This document shows, in pieces, positions 1-6,286 of a stretch of 14,354 nucleotides of DNA. The DNA comes from Clostridiales bacterium (GTDB lineage: Bacteria > Bacillota > Clostridia > Peptostreptococcales > NVVX01), in the NCBI GenBank assembly GCA_021129785.1, contig JAJOKQ010000018.1, positions 11,903-26,256 on the forward strand. The letters are read 5' to 3'. Below the pieces are notes generated by a model. It searched no databases. It worked only from the letters and a program-made list of their open reading frames with translations, and was not told where the DNA came from. Position numbers and translations under genes: made by a program. How positions within the stretch are numbered: position 1 is the stretch's first letter; each line of letters starts with the position of its first letter.

Positions 1-1
1 A

Positions 2-589
2 TCACCAAGAACAAAGATCTATTCAGTTCTTACAATAGGTGATACGGTTTATGTGAATTTTTCTAAAGAGTTTTATACTGATTTACCTAGAAGAGAGATT
101 GACGAAGTATTAGTAGCTTTTTCTGTGGTAAATTCTTTGACTAAAAGCGATTATGTTAGTAAGGTACAGATACTAATAGAAGGAGAACGACCTCATATTT
201 TTCTGAAATATTTGTCTTTGAGAGAACCGTTAGTTAGAAACGAAAAAATAACGAAAGAAACACTGGCTTCGCCTCTAGATGTTCTTAGATCATATTTTGA
301 ACACCTTAAAAACCAAGAAATTAGATGAGTATTTGATTATACATACAGAACTCCAGAGTTCGGACTAGACTATTAAATGTTTTTTCGAAAAACAAGAGAT
401 AAGATTGAAAATTATAAAAATATTGAGATAAAAATGTTTGTGATTAGTTACAGCAGTGAAGGAATAACCCTGACAGTTGATTATGTAGTTGAGTTAACAT
501 CTGGTGAATTTATTACGCATGAAAAAGAAGTTTTCGAATTTAGAAATCACTTTGGGGAGTGGAAAATATTCAAAAGAAATAAGCTCTAA
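2..589 (+). pseudogene. Broken GerMN + NTF2-like domain protein (partial, two in-frame stops)
   Basis: The frame is open from the window edge, so the gene begins upstream; the GTG at 53 is an internal Val in the stretch TVYVNFSKEF, not a start. Codons 1-80 look like the second half of a GerMN domain, found in GerM and other spore-germination or cell-surface proteins: VNFSKEF, then SVVNSLT, VSKVQILIEG and a YLSLREPL tail. From about codon 92 (SPLDVLRSYFEHL) an NTF2/SnoaL-like fold seems to begin. It runs on in the same frame through a TGA (326-328) and a TAA (374-376) to its closing strands (ITLTVDYVVEL, then GEWKIFKRN) and a stop at 587-589. The piece after the second stop (377-589) starts with ATG but has no ribosome binding site. 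I therefore read one gene with two nonsense mutations, not two small genes. GerMN assignment is fairly firm; the NTF2-like part rests on my recall of the fold pattern. Confidence 0.65.
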
Positions 590-960
590 AATAAGATGAT
601 TTTTCATCTCAAAAGCGAACGCACATTTTTTTGTTTACTTTTTGTAATAAATGTTGTATAATTATATTAATAGTAAATCAAGCGTAAACTCTAGTCTTCA
701 ATACTTATAGGATACATGTCCATTCATATTTTCGAAGTTTCGTAGAACTTATTTTTCTAGCCGTATCATACTCTGATTTTTATAGAGCTATCAATTAATA
801 GTACCATATTTTAAAAATACTAATACATATATTGGTGCATTTTTCATATAAAAAAATTGGACCTGATTCTAAAATCAGGCAGCTCAGCAGAATAACCGAA
901 TTTTTTAATCTGAATATGTATCTTTTGTAGTCATAACAAAAACTTAGGGAGGATTGAGTA
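590..960 (+). other. Gene-free stretch: promoter plus long leader before the GNAT gene
   Basis: No credible gene is visible in these 371 bases; the longest start-to-stop frames are a few codons. The stretch holds a good promoter (634-662) and about 290 bases of AT-rich leader. In the leader the only clear structure is a hairpin at 862-879, CCTGATT/AATCAGG with a 4-base loop. It has no T-run on the plus strand; read on the minus strand it is followed after 5 bases by seven T. I could not match the leader to a riboswitch or T-box motif. It may be an uncharacterised regulatory leader or simply decayed sequence. Confidence 0.5.
634..662 (+). promoter_or_regulatory. Sigma-A-type promoter upstream of the GNAT gene
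   Basis: A -35 box TTTACT (634-639), a 17-base spacer and a perfect -10 box TATAAT (657-662). The expected transcript start is near 669, leaving a roughly 290-base untranslated leader before the GNAT start at 961. It also lies downstream of the broken GerMN gene, so the GNAT gene is probably its own transcription unit. Confidence 0.6.
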
Positions 961-1605
961 ATGAAATATTTGGAAAAAGTTGAACAGAGCAGTATGGAGA
1001 AGACAGATCAGTTAGCATTTAGCAGAGACAGTATCAAGGTAAGCAAGGCACAGCCAAACGATCTACAAGAAATATACCAAATAGCTTGTAGTGTTGGACA
1101 AAATAAAAAAGTGCCAACAAAAGGATTTTTAATGGATGACTACTCAAGTGATCCTAAATTTTATCAAGCCAAATTGCTTAGAAACATTTTTGAATTGAAG
1201 TGTTTTTACGTTGCTAGATCAAAAACTCAAGATAAAATATTGGGTTTTTTAATGCTAAATACAAGGGAAGAATGGTTAAGTAACAATCCAGGTTGGATAG
1301 AAGAAGTCTATTGGAATCCAAGGTTTGATATGAGTAAGACTGACAATTTTGTTTTCGTAGACAAAACCGCGATTTATGCACCGTATATAGGAAGAGGAAT
1401 AGGGAGCGTTTTATTCTTAAATATGATTGAGGAATCTAAAAAGCGTGGAGTAAATGGCGTTTTTGCAGAAACCATCGTTGGACCTGAGCCAAATCTTGCA
1501 TCTCTCGCGTTTAAAGCTAAGCAAAAATACGTAGTTGCCGGTATGAGGTATGAGTTGCATGAAGAGAAAGATCTAACTACACTTGTTCATTACAAAGCAA
1601 TTTGA
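961..1605 (+). CDS. GNAT-family N-acetyltransferase, substrate unknown
   Basis: Predicted 214-residue acetyl-CoA-dependent N-acetyltransferase. The acetyl-CoA pyrophosphate-binding loop (motif A, R/Q-x-x-G-x-G/A) appears as YIGRGIGSVLF around residues 142-152, preceded by a beta strand (FVFVDKTAIY). Motif B-like residues follow (ETIVGPEPNLASLAFKAKQKY, about 170-190), with the Asn near 178 and an aromatic at 190. The first 25 residues are polar and precede the fold (IKVSKAQPNDLQEIYQIA begins the first strand and helix). Start is chosen by the strong AGGGAGG site at 947-953, 7 bases upstream. The gene stands alone between a pseudogene and an IS remnant, so context gives no substrate; small-molecule or protein N-acetylation are equally possible. 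Family firm, function unknown. Confidence 0.8.
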   Translation: MKYLEKVEQSSMEKTDQLAFSRDSIKVSKAQPNDLQEIYQIACSVGQNKKVPTKGFLMDDYSSDPKFYQAKLLRNIFELKCFYVARSKTQDKILGFLMLNTREEWLSNNPGWIEEVYWNPRFDMSKTDNFVFVDKTAIYAPYIGRGIGSVLFLNMIEESKKRGVNGVFAETIVGPEPNLASLAFKAKQKYVVAGMRYELHEEKDLTTLVHYKAI

Positions 1606-1670
1606 TAATTGCAAGAGAAGAGAGATACTAGATTATTACTTTATTTGAAAGAGAGAGCAAAAGAATTTTA

Positions 1671-1772
1671 CTACCGTCTAAATACTGTAAGATTACCTTC
1701 AATCAGATTTGAAATGATTTGGAACTTAGTTATTTGTTTTTGGTTCAATAGATAATGCACCTCATTTTTCAT
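1671..1772 (-). pseudogene. Remnant of an IS transposase N-terminus (IS1202/ISNCY-like)
   Basis: The minus strand encodes 33 codons from ATG at 1772, including EVHYLLNQKQ, FQIISNLIEGNLT and a final FRR, ending at TAG (1671-1673). This resembles the opening helix-turn-helix of IS1202-group transposases, which typically begin with a similar HYL-x-QKQ segment, then a VI-x-LI-x-G-x-LT segment, then AA-x-x-LGLS-x-RQV. Here the frame is lost just after the LT, so the rest of the transposase is gone. An AAAGGA motif lies about 11 bases upstream of the ATG. Upstream on the same strand are two ACTGACA copies (1793-1799 and 1820-1826, plus-strand reading) that could be part of the old IS end. Assignment is from remembered family patterns over a short segment, so moderate to low confidence. 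Confidence 0.4.
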
Positions 1773-1862
1773 AATTTTATTTTATCCTTTTTACTGACAA
1801 AATCAAAAGATAATTATGAACTGACATTATCACAAGTTAATCATAAAAGAGATAAAAAGTAT

Positions 1863-1891
1863 TTGACAAAAGGCTAATTATACTATAAAAT
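1863..1891 (+). promoter_or_regulatory. Promoter of the ylxM-ffh operon
   Basis: A perfect -35 box TTGACA (1863-1868) and, after 17 bases, TAAAAT (1886-1891); an overlapping TATAAA at 1884-1889 would give a 15-base spacer. The start of transcription would fall near 1898, inside the left arm of the palindrome described at 1887-1928. It drives the ylxM-ffh block, which begins with the ribosome binding site at 1941. Confidence 0.7.
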
Positions 1892-1930
1892 ACATCTGTA
1901 AAGTAAATTAGCTTTACAGATGTATTTTTT
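1887..1930 (+). terminator. Perfect palindrome with T-run, overlapping the ylxM promoter
   Basis: Seventeen-base perfect arms (1887-1903 and 1912-1928) around an 8-base loop, with a T-rich right edge (TTTTTT at 1925-1930). Transcripts arriving from upstream would form the whole stem, a good intrinsic terminator. Transcripts from the promoter at 1863 start near 1898 and lack most of the left arm, so they would not terminate. Both arms also contain TACA-N2-TGTA (1891-1900 and 1915-1924), the core of CopY/BlaI-type operators, so a repressor site is an alternative. Confidence 0.6.
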
Positions 1931-1953
1931 CTATGTTAATGGGGTGTTCAAAT

Positions 1954-1985
1954 ATGCTTGAAAAAAAGTAGAATTTTCATTAATG
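1954..1985 (+). other. ylxM: Original ylxM start and A_AAA_AAG frameshift site
   Basis: ATG at 1954 follows a good GGGGTG site (1941-1946) with 7-base spacing, but its frame gives only M-L-E-K-K before TAG (1969-1971). The codons GAA AAA AAG contain the slippery heptamer A_AAA_AAG (1962-1968) in the correct phase for a -1 shift. Shifting there gives V-E-F-S-L and runs straight into the ATG at 1983. The resulting N-terminus, MLEKK then VEFSLMLDFYG, matches what YlxM proteins usually look like. This may be programmed or transcriptional slippage, a recent one-base loss in the A run, or a sequencing error. Confidence 0.6.
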
Positions 1986-2330
1986 CTTGACTTTTATGGA
2001 AAACTATTGACTGATAAACAACTAGAAGTAATGGAGTTATACTATAATCAAGACTTGTCATTAACAGAGATTGCTGAAAATCTTAACGTTACACGTCAAG
2101 CAGTACATGATGCTATCAAAAAATCAGAAAAATCTCTAAAAGAATACGAAAACAAGCTAAATTTAGTTGTAGAACTAGGCGACAAAATACAATTTTTTGA
2201 TAAGCTTGAAAAAGTATATTTAGCATATGAAAAAATTTCAAAAGATAAAGAAGCTAGTAGGGAAGAAAAAGATGAGTATTTTACGAAACTTGGCTTGTTG
2301 CTGAGTGAAGTTATTAATAGAGAAGAATAA
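1983..2330 (+). CDS. ylxM: YlxM/p13-like SRP-associated HTH protein
   Basis: YlxM is a small helix-turn-helix protein almost always encoded just before ffh; in streptococci it was shown to bind SRP components and stimulate SRP GTPase activity. The intact frame of 115 residues opens with LDFYGKLLTDKQLEVMELYYNQDLSLTEIAENLNVTRQAVHD, a sigma-70 region 4-like HTH (helix pair about residues 27-48), followed by a charged alpha-helical tail. The ATG at 1983 has no ribosome binding site; the site and the family-typical first residues lie upstream at 1941-1982 in another frame, joined through an A-run (see 1954-1985). Without a frameshift, translation would have to start internally and lose about 10 residues of the first helix. 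ffh follows after 35 bases, clearly the same operon. Confidence 0.9.
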   Translation: MLDFYGKLLTDKQLEVMELYYNQDLSLTEIAENLNVTRQAVHDAIKKSEKSLKEYENKLNLVVELGDKIQFFDKLEKVYLAYEKISKDKEASREEKDEYFTKLGLLLSEVINREE

Positions 2331-2365
2331 TTAAATTTTAGATGCTAAGATTGAGGTGAGAATTA

Positions 2366-3700
2366 ATGATTTTTAGCGGACTTTCTGAAAAGCTGCAAAA
2401 ATCTTTACAGAAGTTAAAAAGCAAAGGTAAAGTTACAGAAAAAGATATTACTGCTGTAATGAGAGAAGTAAAACTTGCCTTATTAGAAGCTGATGTAAAT
2501 TTTATGGTTGTAAAAGAATTCATAAAAAACGTTAAAGAACGTGCTTTAGGAAAAGATGTACTAGAGAGTTTAACTCCCGGGCAACAGGTAATTAAGATAG
2601 TTAATGATGAACTAACATCCCTTATGGGTAACGCACAAAGTAAAATTACTTATGCCTCAAGGCCCCCAACTGTGATTATGTTAGTTGGGCTTCAAGGAGC
2701 AGGTAAAACTACTACTGCAGCTAAACTTGCAGGAGTATTAAAAAAAGATGGTAAAAAGCCTCTTTTAATTGCCTGCGATATATATAGACCTGCTGCTATT
2801 AAACAATTACATGTTGTAGGTGAACAAGTGGGAGTATCAGTATACTCAAATGAAATCAGCAAAAACCCAGTAGACATCGCAAAAGAGGGTGTTGATTATG
2901 GGATTAAAAATAGTAATGACTTAATAATAATTGATACAGCTGGTAGATTGCATATAGATGATGAACTAATGGATGAGTTAGTAAATATTAAGAGATTAGT
3001 AAAACCACATGAAATTCTATTGGTAATTGACTCAATGACTGGTCAAGATGCTGTTAATGTTGCAGAAAATTTTCACGGGAAACTTGGTATTGATGGCGTA
3101 ATTTTAACTAAGCTAGACGGTGATACTCGTGGTGGAGCAGCACTTTCAGTTAGAGCAGTAACTAAGAAACCTATTAAATTTGTAGGAATGGGTGAAAAAT
3201 CAACTGAATTAGAACCTTTTCATCCAGATAGATTAGCTTCTAGAATACTAGGGATGGGCGACATGCTCTCGTTAATCGAAAAAGCACAAGAAAACTTTGA
3301 TGAGAAAAAAGCCAAAGAATTAGAAGAGAAAATGAGGAATCAGCAGTTTGATTTTGAGGACTTTTTGGACCAATTAGAGCAAATGAAAAACATTGGATCT
3401 ATGGAACAGATACTACAGATGATACCTGGAGTAGGAAAACAGTTTAAAAATATAAAAGTTAATGAAAAAGATTTAGTATATACAGAAGCAGTTATTAAAT
3501 CCATGACAAAAGAAGAAAGAAAAAAACCAGAAATCATAAATGCAAGTCGTAGAAAAAGAATAGCAAAAGGAAGCGGGACATCTGTACAAAGAGTTAACCA
3601 GATTATAAAACAGTTTGAGCAAACAAAAAAAATGATGAAACAATTTAGTGGTATGAGTAAGTCAATGAAAAAAGGAGGAAATTTTAAATTTCCTTTTTAA
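2366..3700 (+). CDS. ffh: Signal recognition particle GTPase Ffh (SRP54)
   Basis: Ffh binds 4.5S/6S SRP RNA and signal sequences on nascent chains and, with FtsY, delivers ribosomes to the SecYEG translocon. The 444 residues show the N helical bundle (1-90), the G domain with P-loop GLQGAGKTTT (108-117), DTAGR (G3), TKLDGD (G4, 248-253) and the insertion box, then the Met-rich M domain from about 300. The M domain carries the RNA-binding SRRKRIAKGSG segment (about 394-404) and a KK/Met-rich tail. Length is normal. Start is fixed by GAGGTGA at 2352-2358. It follows ylxM at 35 bases and precedes rpsP by 71 bases. No anomaly seen. Confidence 0.98.
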   Translation: MIFSGLSEKLQKSLQKLKSKGKVTEKDITAVMREVKLALLEADVNFMVVKEFIKNVKERALGKDVLESLTPGQQVIKIVNDELTSLMGNAQSKITYASRPPTVIMLVGLQGAGKTTTAAKLAGVLKKDGKKPLLIACDIYRPAAIKQLHVVGEQVGVSVYSNEISKNPVDIAKEGVDYGIKNSNDLIIIDTAGRLHIDDELMDELVNIKRLVKPHEILLVIDSMTGQDAVNVAENFHGKLGIDGVILTKLDGDTRGGAALSVRAVTKKPIKFVGMGEKSTELEPFHPDRLASRILGMGDMLSLIEKAQENFDEKKAKELEEKMRNQQFDFEDFLDQLEQMKNIGSMEQILQMIPGVGKQFKNIKVNEKDLVYTEAVIKSMTKEERKKPEIINASRRKRIAKGSGTSVQRVNQIIKQFEQTKKMMKQFSGMSKSMKKGGNFKFPF

Positions 3701-3771
3701 TAGATGATATTTAAGTAGAAGTCATGCTGAATTCAATATATAGTTTTTAATATTTTAAGGAGGTGAAACAA

Positions 3772-4017
3772 ATGGCTGTTAAAATAAGATTAAAAAGAAT
3801 GGGTTCTAAAAAAAGACCTTTCTACAGAGTAGTAGTTGCTGATTCAAGATCACCAAGAGATGGTAGATTCATTGAAGAAATAGGATACTATAATCCAATT
3901 TCCGATCCAAAGGAAATTAAAATAAAAGGTGAAAGAGCTTTAAAATGGCTTAAAGATGGTGCGCAACCAACAGATACAGTGAGGTTTTTATTGAAAAAAA
4001 CTGGTATTATTCAGTAG
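3772..4017 (+). CDS. rpsP: 30S ribosomal protein S16
   Basis: Structural protein of the small ribosomal subunit that stabilises 16S rRNA helices in the 5' domain. The product of 81 residues is full length: MAVKIRLKRMGSKKRPFYRVVVADSR is the S16 hallmark, followed by GRFIEEIGYYNP and ALKWLKDGAQPTDTV. I place the start at ATG 3772. An in-frame GTG at 3763 would add three residues but overlaps the strong AAGGAGGTGA site (3757-3765) that serves the ATG. The neighbour order ffh-rpsP-khpA-rimM-trmD-rplS is the classic Firmicutes arrangement. Confidence 0.98.
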   Translation: MAVKIRLKRMGSKKRPFYRVVVADSRSPRDGRFIEEIGYYNPISDPKEIKIKGERALKWLKDGAQPTDTVRFLLKKTGIIQ

Positions 4018-4037
4018 CTGGCAATGGAGGTTTTCTA

Positions 4038-4268
4038 ATGAAAGAACTTGTTAGAGTAATTATTGAAGCTTTAGTAGATCAACCTGATAAAATTGAGATA
4101 ACTGAAACTGAAGGCAAGCAGAGCATTATTATTGAGATTAAAGTTGCTCAAGAAGATATGGGAAAAGTAATTGGTAAACAAGGAAGAATTGCCAAAGCAA
4201 TGAGAACTGTAGTAAAATCAGCTGCAATGAGAGATAATAAGAAAGTTATTATTGAAATTGTAGATTAG
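4038..4268 (+). CDS. khpA: KH-domain RNA-binding protein KhpA (YlqC)
   Basis: Small single-KH RNA-binding protein. In pneumococcus KhpA partners with KhpB/EloR and influences cell elongation and division; in Clostridia it is thought to be a broad RNA chaperone. The 76-residue product has an N-terminal helix (KELVRVIIEALVDQP), a beta strand and the KH signature GKVIGKQGRIAKAMRTVV with its GKQG loop at about 46-49, and a terminal beta strand (KVIIEIVD). GGAGG lies at 4026-4030 before ATG 4038. It sits 20 bases after rpsP. The following 128 bases to rimM hold two hairpins, unusually long spacing for this operon. Confidence 0.95.
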   Translation: MKELVRVIIEALVDQPDKIEITETEGKQSIIIEIKVAQEDMGKVIGKQGRIAKAMRTVVKSAAMRDNKKVIIEIVD

Positions 4269-4270
4269 TA

Positions 4271-4308
4271 TAAGGCATGTCAAAGAACGTTTCGTTTGAC
4301 ATGCCTTA
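4271..4308 (+). repeat. Perfect 14-bp hairpin between khpA and rimM
   Basis: Arms at 4271-4284 and 4295-4308 are perfectly complementary around a 10-base loop. No T-run follows, so it is not a standard intrinsic terminator on either reading. It begins 2 bases after the khpA stop. Roles could be mRNA 3'-end protection, processing, or a small mobile repeat; I find no second copy in the window. Confidence 0.6.
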
Positions 4309-4317
4309 CTAATATCA

Positions 4318-4343
4318 CAGACAAGTCCCTGTCCCCTTGTCTG
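4318..4343 (-). repeat. REP-like repeat unit A (single hairpin)
   Basis: CAGACAAG (4318-4325) and CTTGTCTG (4336-4343) pair perfectly around a 10-base loop. Read on the minus strand it carries the core GACAGGGACTTGTCTG shared with the repeat pairs at 7784-7850 and 8247-8317. This copy is a single unit, in contrast to the inverted pairs there. It resembles the REP hairpins linked to REP-associated transposases in bacteria. Confidence 0.6.
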
Positions 4344-4396
4344 AGGACATTTGGGATACAAACCACTCATAAACATATTAAGATAGAAGGTGTTAT

Positions 4397-4906
4397 ATGT
4401 CAAAACAATTAAGAATAGGTCAAATCGTCGGGACTCACGGATTAAAAGGCGCAGTCAAAGTTTATCCTCTTACTGACTATATTGAGAGGTTTGAAGAACT
4501 TGATTACGTTTTTGTCGAGGAGACTAACGAAAAACTAATTATAACTGGTGTAAAATACAAGCCGAATATTGTTATTTTGCAACTAGAGAACTATGATGAT
4601 ATTAATAAAGTCGAAAAATTTAGAAACAGCTATTTAATGATTGAAGAGAGACAAAGAAGAAAATTGCCAGAAGATATTCACTATATTACTGACATAATAG
4701 GGCTTAGTGTGTATACTCTTGACAACACCTACGTAGGCAAAATAGAGAACATAATACAATCAGGATCAAATGAAGTTTACGTAATTAAAGATGATAAAAA
4801 ACGAGAAACTCTAATTCCTTCTGTAAAGGAGTTTGTTGTAGAAATTAATTTGGAAGAACAAAAGATTATCGTAAGTCCCATTGAGGGAATGATAGAATGG
4901 TTGTAA
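4397..4906 (+). CDS. rimM: 16S rRNA processing/30S maturation factor RimM
   Basis: RimM binds S19 and the 30S head to aid late small-subunit assembly. The 169-residue protein has the N-terminal RimM domain with the hallmark IGQIVGTHGLKGAVKVYPLTD (7-27), a linker, and a C-terminal PRC-barrel (DIIGLSVYTLDNTYVGKIENI) ending in the family-typical TLIPSVKEFVVEINLEEQKIIVSPIEGMI. Start: ATG 4397 with AAGGTG at 4387-4392. It overlaps trmD by 10 bases, which suggests translational coupling. The leading 128-base gap carries a hairpin and a REP-like unit. Confidence 0.97.
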   Translation: MSKQLRIGQIVGTHGLKGAVKVYPLTDYIERFEELDYVFVEETNEKLIITGVKYKPNIVILQLENYDDINKVEKFRNSYLMIEERQRRKLPEDIHYITDIIGLSVYTLDNTYVGKIENIIQSGSNEVYVIKDDKKRETLIPSVKEFVVEINLEEQKIIVSPIEGMIEWL

Positions 4907-5625
4907 AAATACTAACTCTATTTCCACAAATGTTTACGGGTATGCTAAACGAGAGTATAATTAAAAGAGCGATAGAAGATAAAAAAATAGATATTGATTG
5001 TATACAAATAAGAGACTACGCTTCAAATAAGCATAAAAAAGTCGATGACTACCCATATGGTGGTGGAGCGGGCATGGTAATGACGCCACAACCGCTATTT
5101 GATGCTCATGAGCACGCCTTGAGTTCGTTAAACAATACTAAGACAGAAGATAAAAATAAAAACGACCAAATTGGTGAATGCAAGAAAAATAGTATTAGAA
5201 CAATATATATGACGCCTAAGGGAAAAGTATTTAATCAAGACTTGGCTACAGAATTGTCTAAAGAAAGCTCTTTAATATTTATATGTGGTCATTATGAGGG
5301 TGTTGACCAAAGGGTAATTGACACTCTTGTGACCGATGAAATTTCAATTGGAGACTATGTATTAACTGGAGGAGAAATACCAGCAATGGTTGTAATAGAT
5401 GCAACAGCAAGATTAATTCCAGGGGTTGTATCTAATGAAGAGTCAATAGTAGACGAATCCCATTCTAATAATCTACTCGAGTACCCACAATACACTAGAC
5501 CACAGGAGTTTAGAGGGATGGGAGTTCCTGGGATTTTATTGTCGGGACATCATAAAAACATTGAAGAATGGCGTAAAAATAAATCTCTAGAGATAACAAA
5601 AAATAGAAGACCAGATTTAGTGTAA
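4897..5625 (+). CDS. trmD: tRNA (guanine-N1)-methyltransferase TrmD
   Basis: SPOUT-class enzyme that uses S-adenosylmethionine to form m1G37 next to the anticodon and prevent +1 frameshifting. Visible motifs in the 242 residues: the N-terminal ILTLFPQMF, DDYPYGGGAGMVMTPQP (50-66), then the trefoil-knot cofactor site CGHYEGVDQR (130-139) and EISIGDYVLTGGE (148-160), RLIPGV (172-177) and the C-terminal tRNA-binding part with YPQYTRP and LLSGHH. By my ungapped alignment the position of E. coli Asp169 is Glu187 here (next to Asp186); Glu seems to occur in some clostridial TrmD. A Lys/Asn/Asp-rich insertion near 78-98 lengthens the usual loop. GAGGGA (4883-4888) inside rimM supports ATG 4897. Confidence 0.97.
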   Translation: MVVKILTLFPQMFTGMLNESIIKRAIEDKKIDIDCIQIRDYASNKHKKVDDYPYGGGAGMVMTPQPLFDAHEHALSSLNNTKTEDKNKNDQIGECKKNSIRTIYMTPKGKVFNQDLATELSKESSLIFICGHYEGVDQRVIDTLVTDEISIGDYVLTGGEIPAMVVIDATARLIPGVVSNEESIVDESHSNNLLEYPQYTRPQEFRGMGVPGILLSGHHKNIEEWRKNKSLEITKNRRPDLV

Positions 5626-5745
5626 GAGTGTGGGGGGCGGTTCGTTTAACAAGTAGTGTCTGCATTGAAATATAAAATACACACAAACTATCTTAGACTT
5701 TTACAATTAAGGCATATTTTTCAAATAAAAAAATTACCATTAACA

Positions 5746-5839
5746 TTGCTATTACATTTTACTTATGATATAATGGCAGAGCTATAACGGGCGGTCCTCT
5801 GTTTAAGATATGAACGTCTAGGAAGGAAGGAGGGCAATT
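5746..5839 (+). promoter_or_regulatory. rplS promoter and possible L19 leader
   Basis: A -35 box TTGCTA (5746-5751), 17-base spacer, and -10 box TATAAT (5769-5774) with an upstream TG (5766-5767), giving an extended -10. The transcript start would be near 5781. The roughly 58-base leader includes a TCCT (5795-5798) able to pair with AGGA just ahead of the GGAGG site of rplS. Firmicutes rplS genes are known to carry an autoregulatory L19 leader; I cannot confirm its consensus here by eye. The promoter is solid, the leader tentative. Confidence 0.6.
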
Positions 5840-6190
5840 ATGGATATTATTAGATCAATTGAAAAAGAGCAATTAAAAGGTAATGTTGACAAATTCGTTA
5901 CTGGAGACACTGTGAGAGTACATGTTAAAATTAAAGAGGGTACTAGAGAAAGAGTGCAGGTGTATGAAGGTATCGTAATTAAAAAACAAGGCGGAAGCGT
6001 AGCTGAAACTTTCACAGTAAGAAAAATATCTTACGGAGTTGGAGTTGAAAGAACTTTTCCACTACATTCACCTAAAGTCGAACAAGTTGAAGTTGTTAAA
6101 AAAGGTAGAGTTAGAAGAGCTAGATTATTCTATTTAAGAGACAGAATCGGTAAAGCGGCATTTAAGATTAAAGAGAGAAAAGATAAATAA
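5840..6190 (+). CDS. rplS: 50S ribosomal protein L19
   Basis: Large-subunit protein at the 30S-50S interface. The 116 residues match the family: DKFVTGDTVRVHVKIKEGTRERVQVYEGIVIKKQGGSVAETFTVRKISYGVGVERTFPLHSP, then the basic VEVVKKGRVRRARLFYLRDRIGKAAFKIKERK tail. GGAGG in AAGGAAGGAGGG precedes ATG 5840. It has its own promoter 65 bases upstream and is followed by an intrinsic terminator, so it can be expressed independently of rimM-trmD. Confidence 0.98.
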   Translation: MDIIRSIEKEQLKGNVDKFVTGDTVRVHVKIKEGTRERVQVYEGIVIKKQGGSVAETFTVRKISYGVGVERTFPLHSPKVEQVEVVKKGRVRRARLFYLRDRIGKAAFKIKERKDK

Positions 6191-6198
6191 TAATCACG

Positions 6199-6230
6199 AA
6201 AGGCGGGCTAATACCTCGCCTTTTGTTTTT
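6199..6230 (+). terminator. Intrinsic terminator after rplS
   Basis: AAAGGCG (6199-6205) pairs with CGCCTTT (6217-6223) and is followed by a T-rich tract (TTTTGTTTTT). It lies 9 bases after the rplS stop and separates the ribosomal part of the block from rbgA. Confidence 0.75.
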
Positions 6231-6286
6231 GAAGTAACCTTTGGGACAGAGCACCAATAGATGAAAAAGAAAGAAAGGCTGATAAA

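Larger units (their letters stand above)
1606..1953. other. Gene-free stretch between the GNAT gene and ylxM
   Basis: No intact gene. It contains the minus-strand transposase fragment (1671-1772), the ACTGACA repeat pair (1793-1826), and the ylxM promoter nested with a palindrome (1863-1930). I see no separate terminator immediately after the GNAT stop; the palindrome at 1887-1928 may serve that purpose. Confidence 0.5.

Noticed and set aside
326..328. TGA as selenocysteine or tryptophan codon in the GerMN gene
   Set aside because: A TAA at 374 interrupts the same frame, no SECIS-like hairpin is obvious, and TGA serves as the ordinary stop of the GNAT gene.
5626..5660. G-rich stretch after trmD resembling other Firmicutes REP elements
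   Set aside because: It does not fold into a clear hairpin and does not match the repeat units found at 4318, 7784 and 8247.
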